This document shows, piece after piece, positions 52,369 through 61,356 of a stretch of DNA of 64,000 nucleotides. The notes beneath the pieces are model-generated. The model saw nothing but the letters and a program-made list of their open reading frames with translations, was not told where the DNA came from and did no database searches. Position 1 is the stretch's first letter, and each line of letters starts with the position of its first letter. The position numbers and the translations under genes were made by a program. The DNA is from Faecalibacterium sp. I4-1-79 (GTDB taxonomy: Bacteria > Bacillota > Clostridia > Oscillospirales > Ruminococcaceae), in contig NZ_CP094467.1 in the NCBI RefSeq assembly GCF_023347235.1, positions 1,550,001 to 1,614,000 of the forward strand, in the 5' to 3' direction.

Positions 52369-55300
52369 GTGAACCCACCGCAAATACCCGTCCCTTTGCC
52401 CACCTGCATATCCATACGGAATACAGCCTACTGGACGGTGCTTGCCGCATCGACCAGCTGATGGAGCGGGTGAAGGAGTGTGGACAGACCGCCATTGCCT
52501 GCACCGACCACGGCGTGATGTACGGCTGCGTGCAGTTTTATAAAGCGGCCAAAAAGGCGGGCATCAAGCCCATCATCGGGTGCGAAGTCTATGTTGCCAC
52601 CCGTACCCGCTTTGATAAGGTAAATAAAATCGACGGCAACAACCACCTGATTCTGCTGTGCAAAAACGAGACCGGTTATAAGAACCTGATCAAAATGGTC
52701 TCTGCCGGTTTTGTGGAGGGCTTTTATTCCAAGCCCCGTGTGGATAAGCAGCTTTTGGAGCAATACCACGAGGGACTGATCTGCCTTTCGGCCTGTCTGG
52801 CGGGCGAGATCCCGCAGGCCATTCTGGCAGGGGACTATGAGCGCGCAAAGGCGACTGCGCTGTGGTACCGGGACCTGTTCGGTGCAGAGAATTACTACAT
52901 CGAATTGCAGGATCACGGCCTGAAGGAGGATACTACCGTTCTGCCGCAGCTTATCAAGCTTTCGCGCGAGACCGGCATCCCCATGGCAGCCACCAACGAC
53001 GCCCATTATCTGCGCAAAGAGGACGCCAAGATGCAGAGCATCCTGCTGTGCATCCAGACCGGCAAGACCATTCAGGATGCCGACCGCATGGAGTTCCAGA
53101 CCGATGAATTCTACGTCAAGACCACCGACGAGATGTACGAGCTGTTCTCCATGGTGCCGGAAGCCTGTGCCAATACGGCTAAGATCGCCGAGCAGTGCAA
53201 TTTTGACTTTGAGTTCGGCCACACCAAAATCCCTTATTACAAGGCCCCGGACGGCATGGACAATCAGGCCTACTTTGAAAAGCTCTGCTGGGACGGCTTG
53301 GAGCGCCGCTATGGCCCGGACGTGCCGCAGGCCAACATCGACCGCCTGAAATACGAGATCGGCGTGGTCAAGACGATGGGTTATACCAACTACTACCTCA
53401 TCGTGTGGGACTATATCAATTTTGCAAAAAGTCAGGGTATCCCGGTGGGGCCGGGACGCGGCTCCGGTGCGGGCAGTATTGCTGCCTACTGTGTGGGCAT
53501 CACGGATATCGACCCCATCCGCTATAATCTGATCTTCGAGCGCTTTTTGAACCCCGAGCGCGTCAGTATGCCGGATTTCGATGTGGACTTCTGCTACGAG
53601 CGCCGACAGGAGGTCATCGACTACGTCAACCGCAAATACGGTGCGGATCATGTGGCGCAGATCGTTACCTTTGGTACCATGGCCGCCCGCAATGCCATCC
53701 GGGATGTGGGGCGCGTGATGGGCATCCCGTACCAGCAGGTGGACGTGGTAGCAAAGCTTGTGCCCATGGAGCTGAAAATGACCCTCAAGCGGGCGTTGGA
53801 GGTTTCCAGCGAGCTGAAAAAGCTCTACGATACCGACCCGCAGGTGACCGAGCTCATCGACACCGCACTGAAGGTGGAGGGTATGCCCCGGCACGCCTCC
53901 ACCCATGCGGCGGGCGTGGTCATTACGCCGGAGCCGACGGATTATTATCTGCCGCTTGCCACCAACGACGGCCTGCCGGTGACCCAGTTCAATATGACCG
54001 AGATCGAAGAACTGGGTCTTTTGAAGATGGACTTTCTGGGTTTGCGCACCCTGACCGTCATCCGGGATGCGGAGGTTGCAGTGCAAAAGCAGCACCCGGA
54101 GTTCTCCATCCGTGATCTGGACTATGACGACCCGGATACCTATAAGATGTTGGGTCAGGGCGATACCGAGGGCGTGTTCCAGCTGGAATCCTCCGGCATG
54201 AAGCAGGTGCTTGTGGGCTTGCAGCCCCAGAACCTTGAAGATGTCATCGCTCTGATCAGCCTGTACCGCCCGGGCCCCATGGACTCCATTCCTACCTATC
54301 TGCGCAACCGGCACGAGCCGGACAAGATCAGCTACAAGACCCCGCAGCTGGCGCATATTCTGGATGTGACCAACGGCTGCATCGTCTATCAGGAGCAGGT
54401 CATGCAGATCTTCCGGGAGCTGGCAGGCTTCTCCTTCGGGCAGGCAGATAACGTCCGCCGCGCCATGAGCAAAAAGAAGCACGCCGTCATGGAAGCCGAG
54501 CGGGAACATTTTGTGCACGGCTGCACCGAGCCCGGTCACGAATGCCCGGGCTGTGTTGCCAATGGCATCCCGGAGCAGGTAGCAAACCAGATCTACGACG
54601 AAATGTCCAGCTTTGCGTCCTACGCCTTCAACAAGAGCCATGCGGCCTGCTACGCTTATGTGGCATTCCAGACGGCTTATCTCAAGTGCCATTACCCCAG
54701 CCAGTTCATGGCAGCACTGCTCACCAGCGTGCTGGATAATACGGATAAGGTCATTGAGTATTCCGGCGAGTGCGCTCGTCTGGGCATCAAGGTGCTGCCG
54801 CCGGACGTGAACATCTCTAACGGCGGCTTTACCGCCGATGATAACGGTCAGATCCGTTTTGGCCTGAACGCCGTGAAAAACGTAGGCCGCAACCTCATCG
54901 AGAACGCAGTCACCGAGCGTAAGGAAAAGCCCTACACAAGCCTTTATGATTTCTGCAAGCGGATGCACGGCAGCGAGCTGAACCGCCGCGCGGTGGAAAG
55001 CCTGATCAAAGCCGGTGCCTTTGACTGCTTTGGCTCTAACCGCCACAGCATGGTGGAAGCGGTAGAGGGCATTCTCAAGAGCATCGAGACCGACTCCCGC
55101 CGCAATCTGGAGGGGCAGCTGGATCTGTTCTCCGTAATGAGCGGGGAAGTGCAGCAAGGCCCGCAGGAGGATGCCTACGAGATCCGTCCCTTGGCAGAGT
55201 ACACTCCTGCCGAGCTGTTGCAACAGGAAAAAGAGGTCAGCGGCCTGTACCTGTCCGGCCATCCGCTGGACGCTTACCGGGAAAAATCTGCCCGCATCGG

Positions 55301-55874
55301 CTCCCACACCATCAAAGACCTCACCGGCGAGGATGCCCATGTGCAGGACGGCGAAAAGGTGCGCATTGTGTGTGCGGTGGTCAAAAACCGCATGATGACG
55401 ACCAAATCCAACAGCATGATGGCCTTTACCAGTGTGGAGGATCTGACCGGCACCATGGAGGTGATCGTGTTCCCCAAGGTGCTGGACAGGTTCCGGGATG
55501 CTATTCAGGAAAACGCTGTTGTGGTCATCGATGGTCGGCTTTCCGTGCGGGAGGATGAAGCCTCCAAACTGCTGGCAGACAGCATTCTGCCCATCGACAG
55601 CTACGACCCGACTCGCTTGGACAAAGGCCGCCCGGACCCTGTCAAAACAGCTGCCCGGCGGGTATTCATTCGTCTGCCGTCCCGCAGCTGCCCCCAGTAC
55701 GATAAAGTGGTGAACCTGCTGGAAATCTTTGACGGTGATATCCCGGTGATCCTGTATCTGGAGGACACCAAGCAGAAGCTGGCCGCACCGCGCCGGCTGT
55801 ACACTTCTGGGCATCCGCTCTTCTTCAAAGAACTGGAGCGGCTGCTGGGCGCAGAAAACATTGCAACAAAATGA
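52365..55874 (+). CDS. dnaE: DNA polymerase III subunit alpha
   Basis: DnaE is a replicative family C polymerase. The 1169-residue protein has the N-terminal PHP domain with FAHLHIHTEYSLLDG and CTDHGVMYG, the polymerase core with GPGRGSGAGS and the catalytic Asp pair in MPDFDVDFCYERR (about 400-412), and the Cys-rich DVRR-like SFGQADNVRRAMSKK. The helix-hairpin-helix and OB domains follow near the end. Firmicutes usually also have PolC; it is not in this window. The start overlaps whiA by ATGA. AGGAGG lies upstream. After the stop 160 bases pass before the next promoter. Confidence 0.97.
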   Translation: MSEPTANTRPFAHLHIHTEYSLLDGACRIDQLMERVKECGQTAIACTDHGVMYGCVQFYKAAKKAGIKPIIGCEVYVATRTRFDKVNKIDGNNHLILLCKNETGYKNLIKMVSAGFVEGFYSKPRVDKQLLEQYHEGLICLSACLAGEIPQAILAGDYERAKATALWYRDLFGAENYYIELQDHGLKEDTTVLPQLIKLSRETGIPMAATNDAHYLRKEDAKMQSILLCIQTGKTIQDADRMEFQTDEFYVKTTDEMYELFSMVPEACANTAKIAEQCNFDFEFGHTKIPYYKAPDGMDNQAYFEKLCWDGLERRYGPDVPQANIDRLKYEIGVVKTMGYTNYYLIVWDYINFAKSQGIPVGPGRGSGAGSIAAYCVGITDIDPIRYNLIFERFLNPERVSMPDFDVDFCYERRQEVIDYVNRKYGADHVAQIVTFGTMAARNAIRDVGRVMGIPYQQVDVVAKLVPMELKMTLKRALEVSSELKKLYDTDPQVTELIDTALKVEGMPRHASTHAAGVVITPEPTDYYLPLATNDGLPVTQFNMTEIEELGLLKMDFLGLRTLTVIRDAEVAVQKQHPEFSIRDLDYDDPDTYKMLGQGDTEGVFQLESSGMKQVLVGLQPQNLEDVIALISLYRPGPMDSIPTYLRNRHEPDKISYKTPQLAHILDVTNGCIVYQEQVMQIFRELAGFSFGQADNVRRAMSKKKHAVMEAEREHFVHGCTEPGHECPGCVANGIPEQVANQIYDEMSSFASYAFNKSHAACYAYVAFQTAYLKCHYPSQFMAALLTSVLDNTDKVIEYSGECARLGIKVLPPDVNISNGGFTADDNGQIRFGLNAVKNVGRNLIENAVTERKEKPYTSLYDFCKRMHGSELNRRAVESLIKAGAFDCFGSNRHSMVEAVEGILKSIETDSRRNLEGQLDLFSVMSGEVQQGPQEDAYEIRPLAEYTPAELLQQEKEVSGLYLSGHPLDAYREKSARIGSHTIKDLTGEDAHVQDGEKVRIVCAVVKNRMMTTKSNSMMAFTSVEDLTGTMEVIVFPKVLDRFRDAIQENAVVVIDGRLSVREDEASKLLADSILPIDSYDPTRLDKGRPDPVKTAARRVFIRLPSRSCPQYDKVVNLLEIFDGDIPVILYLEDTKQKLAAPRRLYTSGHPLFFKELERLLGAENIATK

Positions 55875-56003
55875 CATATTTGTGCACGAATGGCACCGCA
55901 TGGGACGATTTTAAATTTTCCAAGTGGCACAAAGCGCAAAAATAACACGATATATCGCTACTATTTTACACTGCATGGAATTGCATAAAGTCTCAAAACC
56001 CTA

Positions 56004-56033
56004 TTGAAATTTGTCTGGATGGTGTGCTATAAT
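56004..56033 (+). promoter_or_regulatory. promoter of pfkA
   Basis: TTGAAA (56004-56009) with an extended -10 TGCTATAAT (TATAAT at 56028-56033, 18-base spacer). Bases 55875-56003 before it are AT-rich and show nothing else recognisable. Confidence 0.75.
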
Positions 56034-56053
56034 CAATAAAGGCGAATCAAAGC

Positions 56054-56098
56054 TGTTGCAAAGCAACAAGCCTGTTTCGGGAAGAAAAGGTTACAGGC
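56054..56098 (+). promoter_or_regulatory. two hairpins in the pfkA leader
   Basis: TGTTGC-AAA-GCAACA (56054-56068) and GCCTGT/ACAGGC (56070-56075 with 56093-56098) lie in the ~105-base leader ahead of the ribosome site. Confidence 0.45.
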
Positions 56099-56146
56099 AA
56101 AAGGGTAAATGAAGAACTGAACTGTAAATTGGAGGGAATCTCTCGT

Positions 56147-57121
56147 ATGGAAAAGCAAATCAAAACGATTGGCGTGCTTACAAGCGGTGGTGATGCTCCC
56201 GGCATGAACGCTGCTGTGCGCGCTGTGGTACGCACCGGCCTGCATAAGGGCTTCCGTATGATCGGCATTCAGCGCGGCTATAACGGCCTGCTGAACGGCG
56301 AGTGCTTTGAAATGAACCTGCGCAGCGTTTCTAACATCATCTCTGCTGGCGGCACTATTCTGTATACGGCACGCTGCCTGGAGTTCAAGACCAAGGAAGG
56401 TCAGGATAAGGGCGCTGAAAAGTGCCGCGAGCTGGGCATTGATGCGCTGGTCGTTATCGGCGGCGACGGCTCCTACCGCGGTGCCCGTGCACTGGCACAC
56501 CGCGGCATCCCCATGATCGGCCTGCCCGGCACCATTGATAACGATATCGGCTGCACCGATTACACCATCGGCTACGATACCGCCATGAACACCGCGCTGG
56601 AAATGATCGATAAACTGCGCGACACCACCCAGAGCCACGACCGCTGCAGTGTGGTCGAGGTCATGGGCCGCAACGCCGGTTATATTGCGCTAAACGTTGC
56701 TATCGCCTCCGGCGCTATGGCTGTGCTGCTGCCCGAGAAGGAATTCGATATGCAGCGCGACATTCTGGATAAGATCGCCGAGACCCAAAAGACCGGCAAG
56801 CGTCACTTTATCATCATCGTGGCCGAGGGCGTGGGTCATGCACAGGAAATCGCCAACGAGATCCAGGCACGCACCGGTATCGATTCCCGCGCAACCATTC
56901 TGGGTCATGTGCAGCGCGGTGGTTCTCCCACCCTGCGCGACCGCGTGAATGCTTCTGCCATGGGCTATCAGGCAGTTTGCCTGCTGGAGCAGGGCAAGTA
57001 TAACCGCATCGTCGGCATGAAGGGCGAGAAGTTGGTGGACTACCCCGTGGACGAGGCTTTGGAAATGACCAAGAGCCTTGACCCCGTGCTGGTGGACGTG
57101 TGCAACACTATTTCCATCTGA
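56147..57121 (+). CDS. pfkA: 6-phosphofructokinase
   Basis: PfkA commits fructose-6-phosphate to glycolysis with ATP. The 324-residue protein has the ATP site GVLTSGGDAPGMNAAVRA, GGDGSYRGA with a glycine at the position that favours ATP, the catalytic PGTIDNDIGCTDYTIGYDTA (Asp near 127-129), MGRNAGYIAL and the HVQRGGSPTLRDR block near 250. GGAGG lies upstream of the ATG at 56147; the reading from 56129 is rejected. A structured leader and a strong terminator frame it. Codon bias is strong, as expected for a central metabolic enzyme. Confidence 0.97.
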   Translation: MEKQIKTIGVLTSGGDAPGMNAAVRAVVRTGLHKGFRMIGIQRGYNGLLNGECFEMNLRSVSNIISAGGTILYTARCLEFKTKEGQDKGAEKCRELGIDALVVIGGDGSYRGARALAHRGIPMIGLPGTIDNDIGCTDYTIGYDTAMNTALEMIDKLRDTTQSHDRCSVVEVMGRNAGYIALNVAIASGAMAVLLPEKEFDMQRDILDKIAETQKTGKRHFIIIVAEGVGHAQEIANEIQARTGIDSRATILGHVQRGGSPTLRDRVNASAMGYQAVCLLEQGKYNRIVGMKGEKLVDYPVDEALEMTKSLDPVLVDVCNTISI

Positions 57122-57141
57122 TCAATAACATCAAAGGCAAG

Positions 57142-57179
57142 AGCCATCCTCTCAGGGTTTCTGAGCGGATGGCTTTTTT
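57142..57179 (+). terminator. terminator after pfkA
   Basis: AGCCATCC/GGATGGCT (57142-57149 with 57167-57174) encloses CTCAG/CTGAG; a run of six T follows. Confidence 0.9.
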
Positions 57180-57233
57180 GCTGCCGATTTTTTCAGAGAT
57201 GACGTATTATAAGTAAAAACCAACAACTTTTTG

Positions 57234-57262
57234 TTTACAAACGCCTCCGATTCAGTTATACT
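57234..57262 (+). promoter_or_regulatory. promoter of the MmcQ/YjbR-GyrI gene pair
   Basis: TTTACA (57234-57239), a 17-base spacer and TATACT (57257-57262), followed by CGGAGG. Confidence 0.7.
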
Positions 57263-57283
57263 GAGAAAAACGGAGGTGCTGCC

Positions 57284-57667
57284 ATGAAATACAGCTGGAT
57301 CGACACGGAACTTCTGCAAAAGCCTGGCGTTACCAAAGACTTACAGGCAGAGTGGAACTGGATAAGGTATCACATCGGCGGCAAAATGTTTGCAGCCGTC
57401 TGTCTGGATGATGCCACGGGAAAGCCGGTGTATATCACCTGCAAGCTGGACCCCGCCGAGGGCGATTTTCTGCGCCGACAGTATGAGGATATCATTCCGG
57501 GCTACTATATGAATAAGGTGCATTGGAACTCCGTAAAAGCAGATGGAAACGTGCCGGATGCACTGCTGCGGGAGATGCTGGAAAAATCTTATCGGCTGGT
57601 GCTGGGCGGCTTTAGCAAAAAGAAACAGCGCGCGCTGCTGGAAGGAGAAAAGAAGGATGCCATTTGA
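57284..57667 (+). CDS. MmcQ/YjbR family protein
   Basis: A 127-residue protein of the MmcQ/YjbR family, small alpha/beta proteins with a CyaY-like fold sometimes described as DNA-binding. Family features are the early KPGVTKDLQAEWNWIRYHIGGKMFA segment, YITCKLDPAEGDFLRRQY, PGYYMNKVHWNSV and the late SYRLVLGGFSKKKQ. GGAGG lies seven bases before the ATG. The next gene starts ten bases before its stop. Function is unknown. Confidence 0.82.
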   Translation: MKYSWIDTELLQKPGVTKDLQAEWNWIRYHIGGKMFAAVCLDDATGKPVYITCKLDPAEGDFLRRQYEDIIPGYYMNKVHWNSVKADGNVPDALLREMLEKSYRLVLGGFSKKKQRALLEGEKKDAI

Positions 57668-58292
57668 CTACAAGAAAGAATATAAAGAGTTCTATCTCCC
57701 GCCGAAGAAACCGCAGATTCTCACCGTCCCTGCGATGAATTTTGTGGCGGTGCAGGGCAAAGGTGACCCCAACGACCCGGCAGGGGAATACAAGGCAGCG
57801 CTGGAGTTGCTATACGGCATTGCATTTACTATCAAAATGAGCTATAAGGGCAGCCATAAAATGGACGGCTATTTTGAATATGTCGTTCCGCCGCTGGAGG
57901 GACTGTGGCATCAGCCCGGTGCAGAGGGCGTGGATTTTTCCAACAAGGAGACCTTTATCTGGACCTCCATGATTCGTCTGCCGGAATTTGTCACTCGTGC
58001 CGAATTTGACTGGGCAGTGCAGGAAGCTACGGCCAAAAAGAAAAAGAACTTTTCTAAGGTGGAATTTTTCACCTACGATGAAGGCTTGTGCGTACAATGT
58101 ATGCACATCGGCTCCTATGACACCGAACCGGAGACCCTGCGGCAGCTGGATGCGTTTGCAGCGGAGCAGGGATATTGCCCGGATTTTTCAGACACGCGCT
58201 TCCATCACGAGATCTATCTGGGAGACCCGCGCCGCACCGCGCCGGAGAAGCTGAAGACCGTGCTGCGACATCCGATTCGCAGAATGAAATGA
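57657..58292 (+). CDS. GyrI-like small-molecule-binding domain protein
   Basis: A 211-residue protein of the GyrI-like family (SHS2 fold of the kind found in effector domains of AraC/MerR regulators), here without a DNA-binding domain. The core [21 protein letters not shown] and [13 protein letters not shown] are typical, as is the late [21 protein letters not shown]. Such proteins bind or hydrolyse small cyclic or aromatic compounds, but the ligand is unknown. AAGAAGG precedes the ATG at 57657, inside the MmcQ/YjbR gene. The pair form a small operon before guaA. Confidence 0.82.
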   Translation: MPFDYKKEYKEFYLPPKKPQILTVPAMNFVAVQGKGDPNDPAGEYKAALELLYGIAFTIKMSYKGSHKMDGYFEYVVPPLEGLWHQPGAEGVDFSNKETFIWTSMIRLPEFVTRAEFDWAVQEATAKKKKNFSKVEFFTYDEGLCVQCMHIGSYDTEPETLRQLDAFAAEQGYCPDFSDTRFHHEIYLGDPRRTAPEKLKTVLRHPIRRMK

Positions 58293-58333
58293 CAGAAAAC
58301 TTCACAAAAACTGTCGCTTTTTGTTGTGAGATG

Positions 58334-58342
58334 TGCTATACT
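58334..58342 (+). promoter_or_regulatory. extended -10 promoter of guaA
   Basis: TGCTATACT with TATACT at 58337-58342; no good -35 is visible. No purine riboswitch was recognised between it and the start. Confidence 0.55.
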
Positions 58343-58384
58343 AAAATTATCTGTAAAACACACTTAAAAATGGAGGAAAACATC

Positions 58385-59935
58385 ATGCAGCATGAAACTG
58401 TCATCGTGCTGGACTTTGGCGGACAGTACAATCAGCTGATTGCCCGCCGCGTCCGAGAAAATAATGTCTACTGCGAGATCTATTCCTATAAAACCGATCT
58501 TTCGGTCATCAAGGCCAAGAATCCCAAGGGCATTATCTTCACCGGCGGCCCCAACAGCGTTTATCTGGAGGATTCTCCCACCATCGACCCCGAGATCTTC
58601 AGCTGGGGCGTGCCTGTGCTGGGCATCTGCTACGGCAGCCAGCTGATGATGCACCTGCTGGGCGGTCATGTCTGCCGCGCTCCCGAGCGTGAGTACGGCA
58701 AGACCGAGGTGTTTGTGAACACCGAGAGCAAGCTGTTCACCGATGTGCAGCCTTCTACCATCTGCTGGATGAGCCACAATGACTACATCGAGCAGGCGGC
58801 TCCCGGCTTCCAGATCACTGCCCACACCGCAAACTGCCCTGTGGCAGCCGTTGAAAATGCCGAAAAGGGTCTGTACGCCGTACAGTTCCACCCGGAGGTG
58901 CTGCACACCGCCGAGGGCAAGAAGATGCTGCGCAACTTTGTGTACAACGTCTGCGGCTGCTCCGGCGACTGGAAGATGGATTCCTTTGTAGAGAACAACA
59001 TCAAGGCGCTGCGGGAGCGCATCGGCGAGGGCAAGGTGCTGTGCGCTCTGTCCGGCGGCGTGGATTCCTCCGTGCTGGCCGCTATGCTGGCTAAGGCCAT
59101 CGGCAAGCAGCTGACCTGTGTGTTCGTGGATCACGGCCTGCTGCGCAAGAACGAAAAGGAAGAGGTTTGCTCTGTCTTTGGCCCGGGCAACGCCAACGGC
59201 TTCGACATCAACTTCATCTGTGTGGATGCCCGCGACCGCTACTTCAGCAAGCTGAAGGGCGTCACCGAGCCGGAACGCAAGCGCAAGATCATCGGCGAAG
59301 AGTTCATCCGCGTGTTCGAGGAAGAAGCCAAGAAGATCGGCAAGGTAGACTTCCTTGCACAGGGCACCATCTACCCCGACGTGGTGGAGAGCGGTCTGGG
59401 CGGCGAGTCCACCGTGATCAAGAGCCACCACAATGTGGGCGGTCTGCCTGATACCGTGGACTTCAAGGAGCTGGTAGAGCCTCTGCGCAACCTGTTTAAG
59501 GACGAAGTCCGTCAAGCCGGCCGCGAGCTGGGTCTGCCCGAGTATCTGGTCAGCCGTCAGCCGTTCCCCGGCCCCGGTCTGGGCATCCGTATCATCGGCG
59601 AGGTGACCCCCGAGAAGGTCACTATCGTACAGGACGCTGACGCCATCTGGCGCGAGGAGATCGCCAAGGCCGGTCTGGATAAGGAGATCAGCCAGTATTA
59701 CGCAGCTTTGACTAATATGCACAGCGTTGGCGTTATGGGCGACGAGCGTACCTACGATTACGCCGTTGCGCTGCGTGCTGTGACCACCACCGACTTCATG
59801 ACTGCAGAAAGCTACGATATGCCGTGGGATGTTCTGGGCACTGTCACCAGCCGCATCGTCAACGAAGTCAAGCACGTCAATCGCGTGTTCTACGATTGCA
59901 CCGGTAAGCCGCCTGCAACGATTGAGCTCGAATAA
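58385..59935 (+). CDS. guaA: GMP synthase (glutamine-hydrolysing)
   Basis: GuaA converts XMP to GMP with glutamine and ATP. The 516-residue protein has the class I glutamine amidotransferase domain with the nucleophile in LGICYGSQ (about residue 79) and the catalytic HPE in QFHPEV. The ATP pyrophosphatase P-loop is SGGVDSS (about 222-228), and the dimerisation domain ends in KPPATIELE. Most GuaA proteins end in IEWE, so the last codons are slightly unusual. Since the 3' end of guaA is a known integration site in Firmicutes, these may have been supplied by the element that begins right after the stop. GGAGG lies before the ATG at 58385. Confidence 0.97.
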   Translation: MQHETVIVLDFGGQYNQLIARRVRENNVYCEIYSYKTDLSVIKAKNPKGIIFTGGPNSVYLEDSPTIDPEIFSWGVPVLGICYGSQLMMHLLGGHVCRAPEREYGKTEVFVNTESKLFTDVQPSTICWMSHNDYIEQAAPGFQITAHTANCPVAAVENAEKGLYAVQFHPEVLHTAEGKKMLRNFVYNVCGCSGDWKMDSFVENNIKALRERIGEGKVLCALSGGVDSSVLAAMLAKAIGKQLTCVFVDHGLLRKNEKEEVCSVFGPGNANGFDINFICVDARDRYFSKLKGVTEPERKRKIIGEEFIRVFEEEAKKIGKVDFLAQGTIYPDVVESGLGGESTVIKSHHNVGGLPDTVDFKELVEPLRNLFKDEVRQAGRELGLPEYLVSRQPFPGPGLGIRIIGEVTPEKVTIVQDADAIWREEIAKAGLDKEISQYYAALTNMHSVGVMGDERTYDYAVALRAVTTTDFMTAESYDMPWDVLGTVTSRIVNEVKHVNRVFYDCTGKPPATIELE

Positions 59936-59992
59936 TGGAATACGAGAAAATAAAACGTGTCTACGACTGAAAAATGATGAATTTCGGAAGAA

Positions 59993-60192
59993 TGACATCA
60001 CTTTGACATCACCTGCGGCAAAAAGCACCTGCTGGACGCGCCGGGAAATGGTAGTACGGTTTATTATCGAAGAATAATTTGAAAGCCCCGGAAAGTAACG
60101 AGAAATCGAAACTTTCCGGGGCTTTTTTGACATCGTGACATCACAAAACGGGCCGTGACATCACCTGTTTTCGGCCTAGCCGAGTGACATCA
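59993..60192 (+). repeat. TGACATCA repeats beside the integrase (putative arm-type sites)
   Basis: TGACATCA occurs at 59993-60000, 60004-60011, 60136-60143, 60156-60163 and 60185-60192, and as TGACATCG at 60128-60135. All are in the same orientation. Two lie on the guaA side of the hairpin and four on the integrase side, the last inside the integrase gene. Tyrosine recombinases of this type bind such arm sites by their N-terminal domain. Confidence 0.7.
60082..60127 (+). terminator. terminator after guaA
   Basis: AAAGCCCCGGAAAGT (60082-60096) pairs perfectly with ACTTTCCGGGGCTTT (60111-60125), followed by more T. It could also stop the convergent integrase transcript, though the T tract is poorer in that direction. 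Confidence 0.85.
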
Positions 60193-61288
60193 AATCAGAG
60201 TCATCGTTGTTAGAAGTGGGGGAGCCGATGGCCTCCAGCTTCGACACAAGCTCCTGCTGCTTGTTAGGGTACAAATGGGCATAGGTCCGCATGACGACGG
60301 GAACAGTATCGCCGATTCGCTTGGCCACCAGAACAATAGAGTACCCAAGTTCGATACAGAGAGAAACGTGGCTGTGCCGAAGATCATGGACGCGAATGTC
60401 TGGCAGATAGGTTAGCTGGGTGCAGCGGGTCAGTTCCTTGTTGAGCGCTGTGCACGTCATGTAGAATACGCGGTCGTCCGGGGTCAGCCCGTAGAGCCGG
60501 GAACAGTAGGTGCGGAACTCTTCGGCCAACCAATGCGGAATAGGCACATTGCGGTTTCCGCCTTTCTTGCTGTTCTTAGTGGGGCCGAAGATGTCCTGCC
60601 CCTTTTTTCTGTGGTAGGTCTTGTAGATGCGCAACTGGTCATCATCGGTCAGGTCTTTGGGCAACAGCGCCAGCATCTCGCCCTCGCGGCATCCCGTCCA
60701 GAACAGAATATCAAATGCCAGAAGATAGGCCTCGTTGCGGAATTCTTTCCGCAAAAGCTCGTACTGGTCTTTCGTTATGATAAGCATTTCTCCGGCGACA
60801 GAGGAACCCATGTAGCCAGCAGCATCGCACGGATTGAAACGCAGGCCGTAGAATGTCTGGGCATAATTAAAGAGGGCGGTCAACTGTGCGTGGATGGTGT
60901 AGAGATATGTTTCCGAATATGGGAGGCCAGTGGCTTCGCCCATCTCTTTTACTCGCTGTTGCCAATCTCGAATATCAAGAGCGGTGATCTCATTCATTTT
61001 CCGGTTTCCGAGAAGCGGAACGATTTTGGTGTCAAAAACATTTCGCTTGGTGTCCATTGTGGTGTCGCGGACATGGTGCTCCCGGTCATTGAAGTACAGC
61101 TCCACAAAGCTGGCAAGAGTCATGTCACAGCTCTTGGCTTTTTGCAAATGGAATTCTCGCTCCCACTCTTGCGCTTCACGTTTGGTTTTGAAGCCGCGCT
61201 TACGCTTCTGCTTTCGTTTCCCGGTGAAATCAGCGTAGCGAAACTGGCAGTACCATGTGCCTGTTTTTTCGTCCTTATAGCAGGGCAT
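60176..61288 (-). CDS. int: tyrosine recombinase/integrase
   Basis: A 370-residue phage-type integrase. The N-terminal arm-binding domain (about 1-50) has the YCQFRYADFTGKRKQKRKRGF pattern; a SAM-like core-binding domain follows (about 55-150). The catalytic part shows Arg201 (TGCREGE), a lysine near 238, His301-x-x-Arg304 (HDLRHSH) and the nucleophile Tyr336 (RTYAHLY). All catalytic residues are present, so it is likely active. It is read toward guaA and its 3' end overlaps one TGACATCA repeat. The start at 61288 is preceded by AGGAGG. It defines the element as integrative. Confidence 0.95.
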   Translation of the reverse strand: MPCYKDEKTGTWYCQFRYADFTGKRKQKRKRGFKTKREAQEWEREFHLQKAKSCDMTLASFVELYFNDREHHVRDTTMDTKRNVFDTKIVPLLGNRKMNEITALDIRDWQQRVKEMGEATGLPYSETYLYTIHAQLTALFNYAQTFYGLRFNPCDAAGYMGSSVAGEMLIITKDQYELLRKEFRNEAYLLAFDILFWTGCREGEMLALLPKDLTDDDQLRIYKTYHRKKGQDIFGPTKNSKKGGNRNVPIPHWLAEEFRTYCSRLYGLTPDDRVFYMTCTALNKELTRCTQLTYLPDIRVHDLRHSHVSLCIELGYSIVLVAKRIGDTVPVVMRTYAHLYPNKQQELVSKLEAIGSPTSNNDDSDLMSLG

Positions 61289-61316
61289 TAGAATATACCT
61301 CCTGACGTGTTTAGAA

Positions 61317-61356
61317 ATCCCCGACCATTTTTATAATGGCCGGGGTCTTTTTTTAT
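61317..61356. terminator. hairpin between the integrase and DUF4236 genes
   Basis: CCCCGACCATT pairs with AATGGCCGGGG with one mismatch (61319-61343). The T run lies on the plus-strand side (TTTTTTT), but both neighbours are on the minus strand, where the tail ATTTCTAA is weaker. It probably acts in both directions and shields the integrase promoter. Confidence 0.55.

Noticed and set aside
52428-55901. A 1157-codon minus-strand frame opposite dnaE (similar ones opposite miaB, ppk1, thrC-tig and clpPX)
   Set aside because: Same cause as above; none shows family motifs or a start signal.
60012-60081. A small gene between guaA and the integrase
   Set aside because: No frame with a ribosome site; the space is explained by repeats and a terminator.
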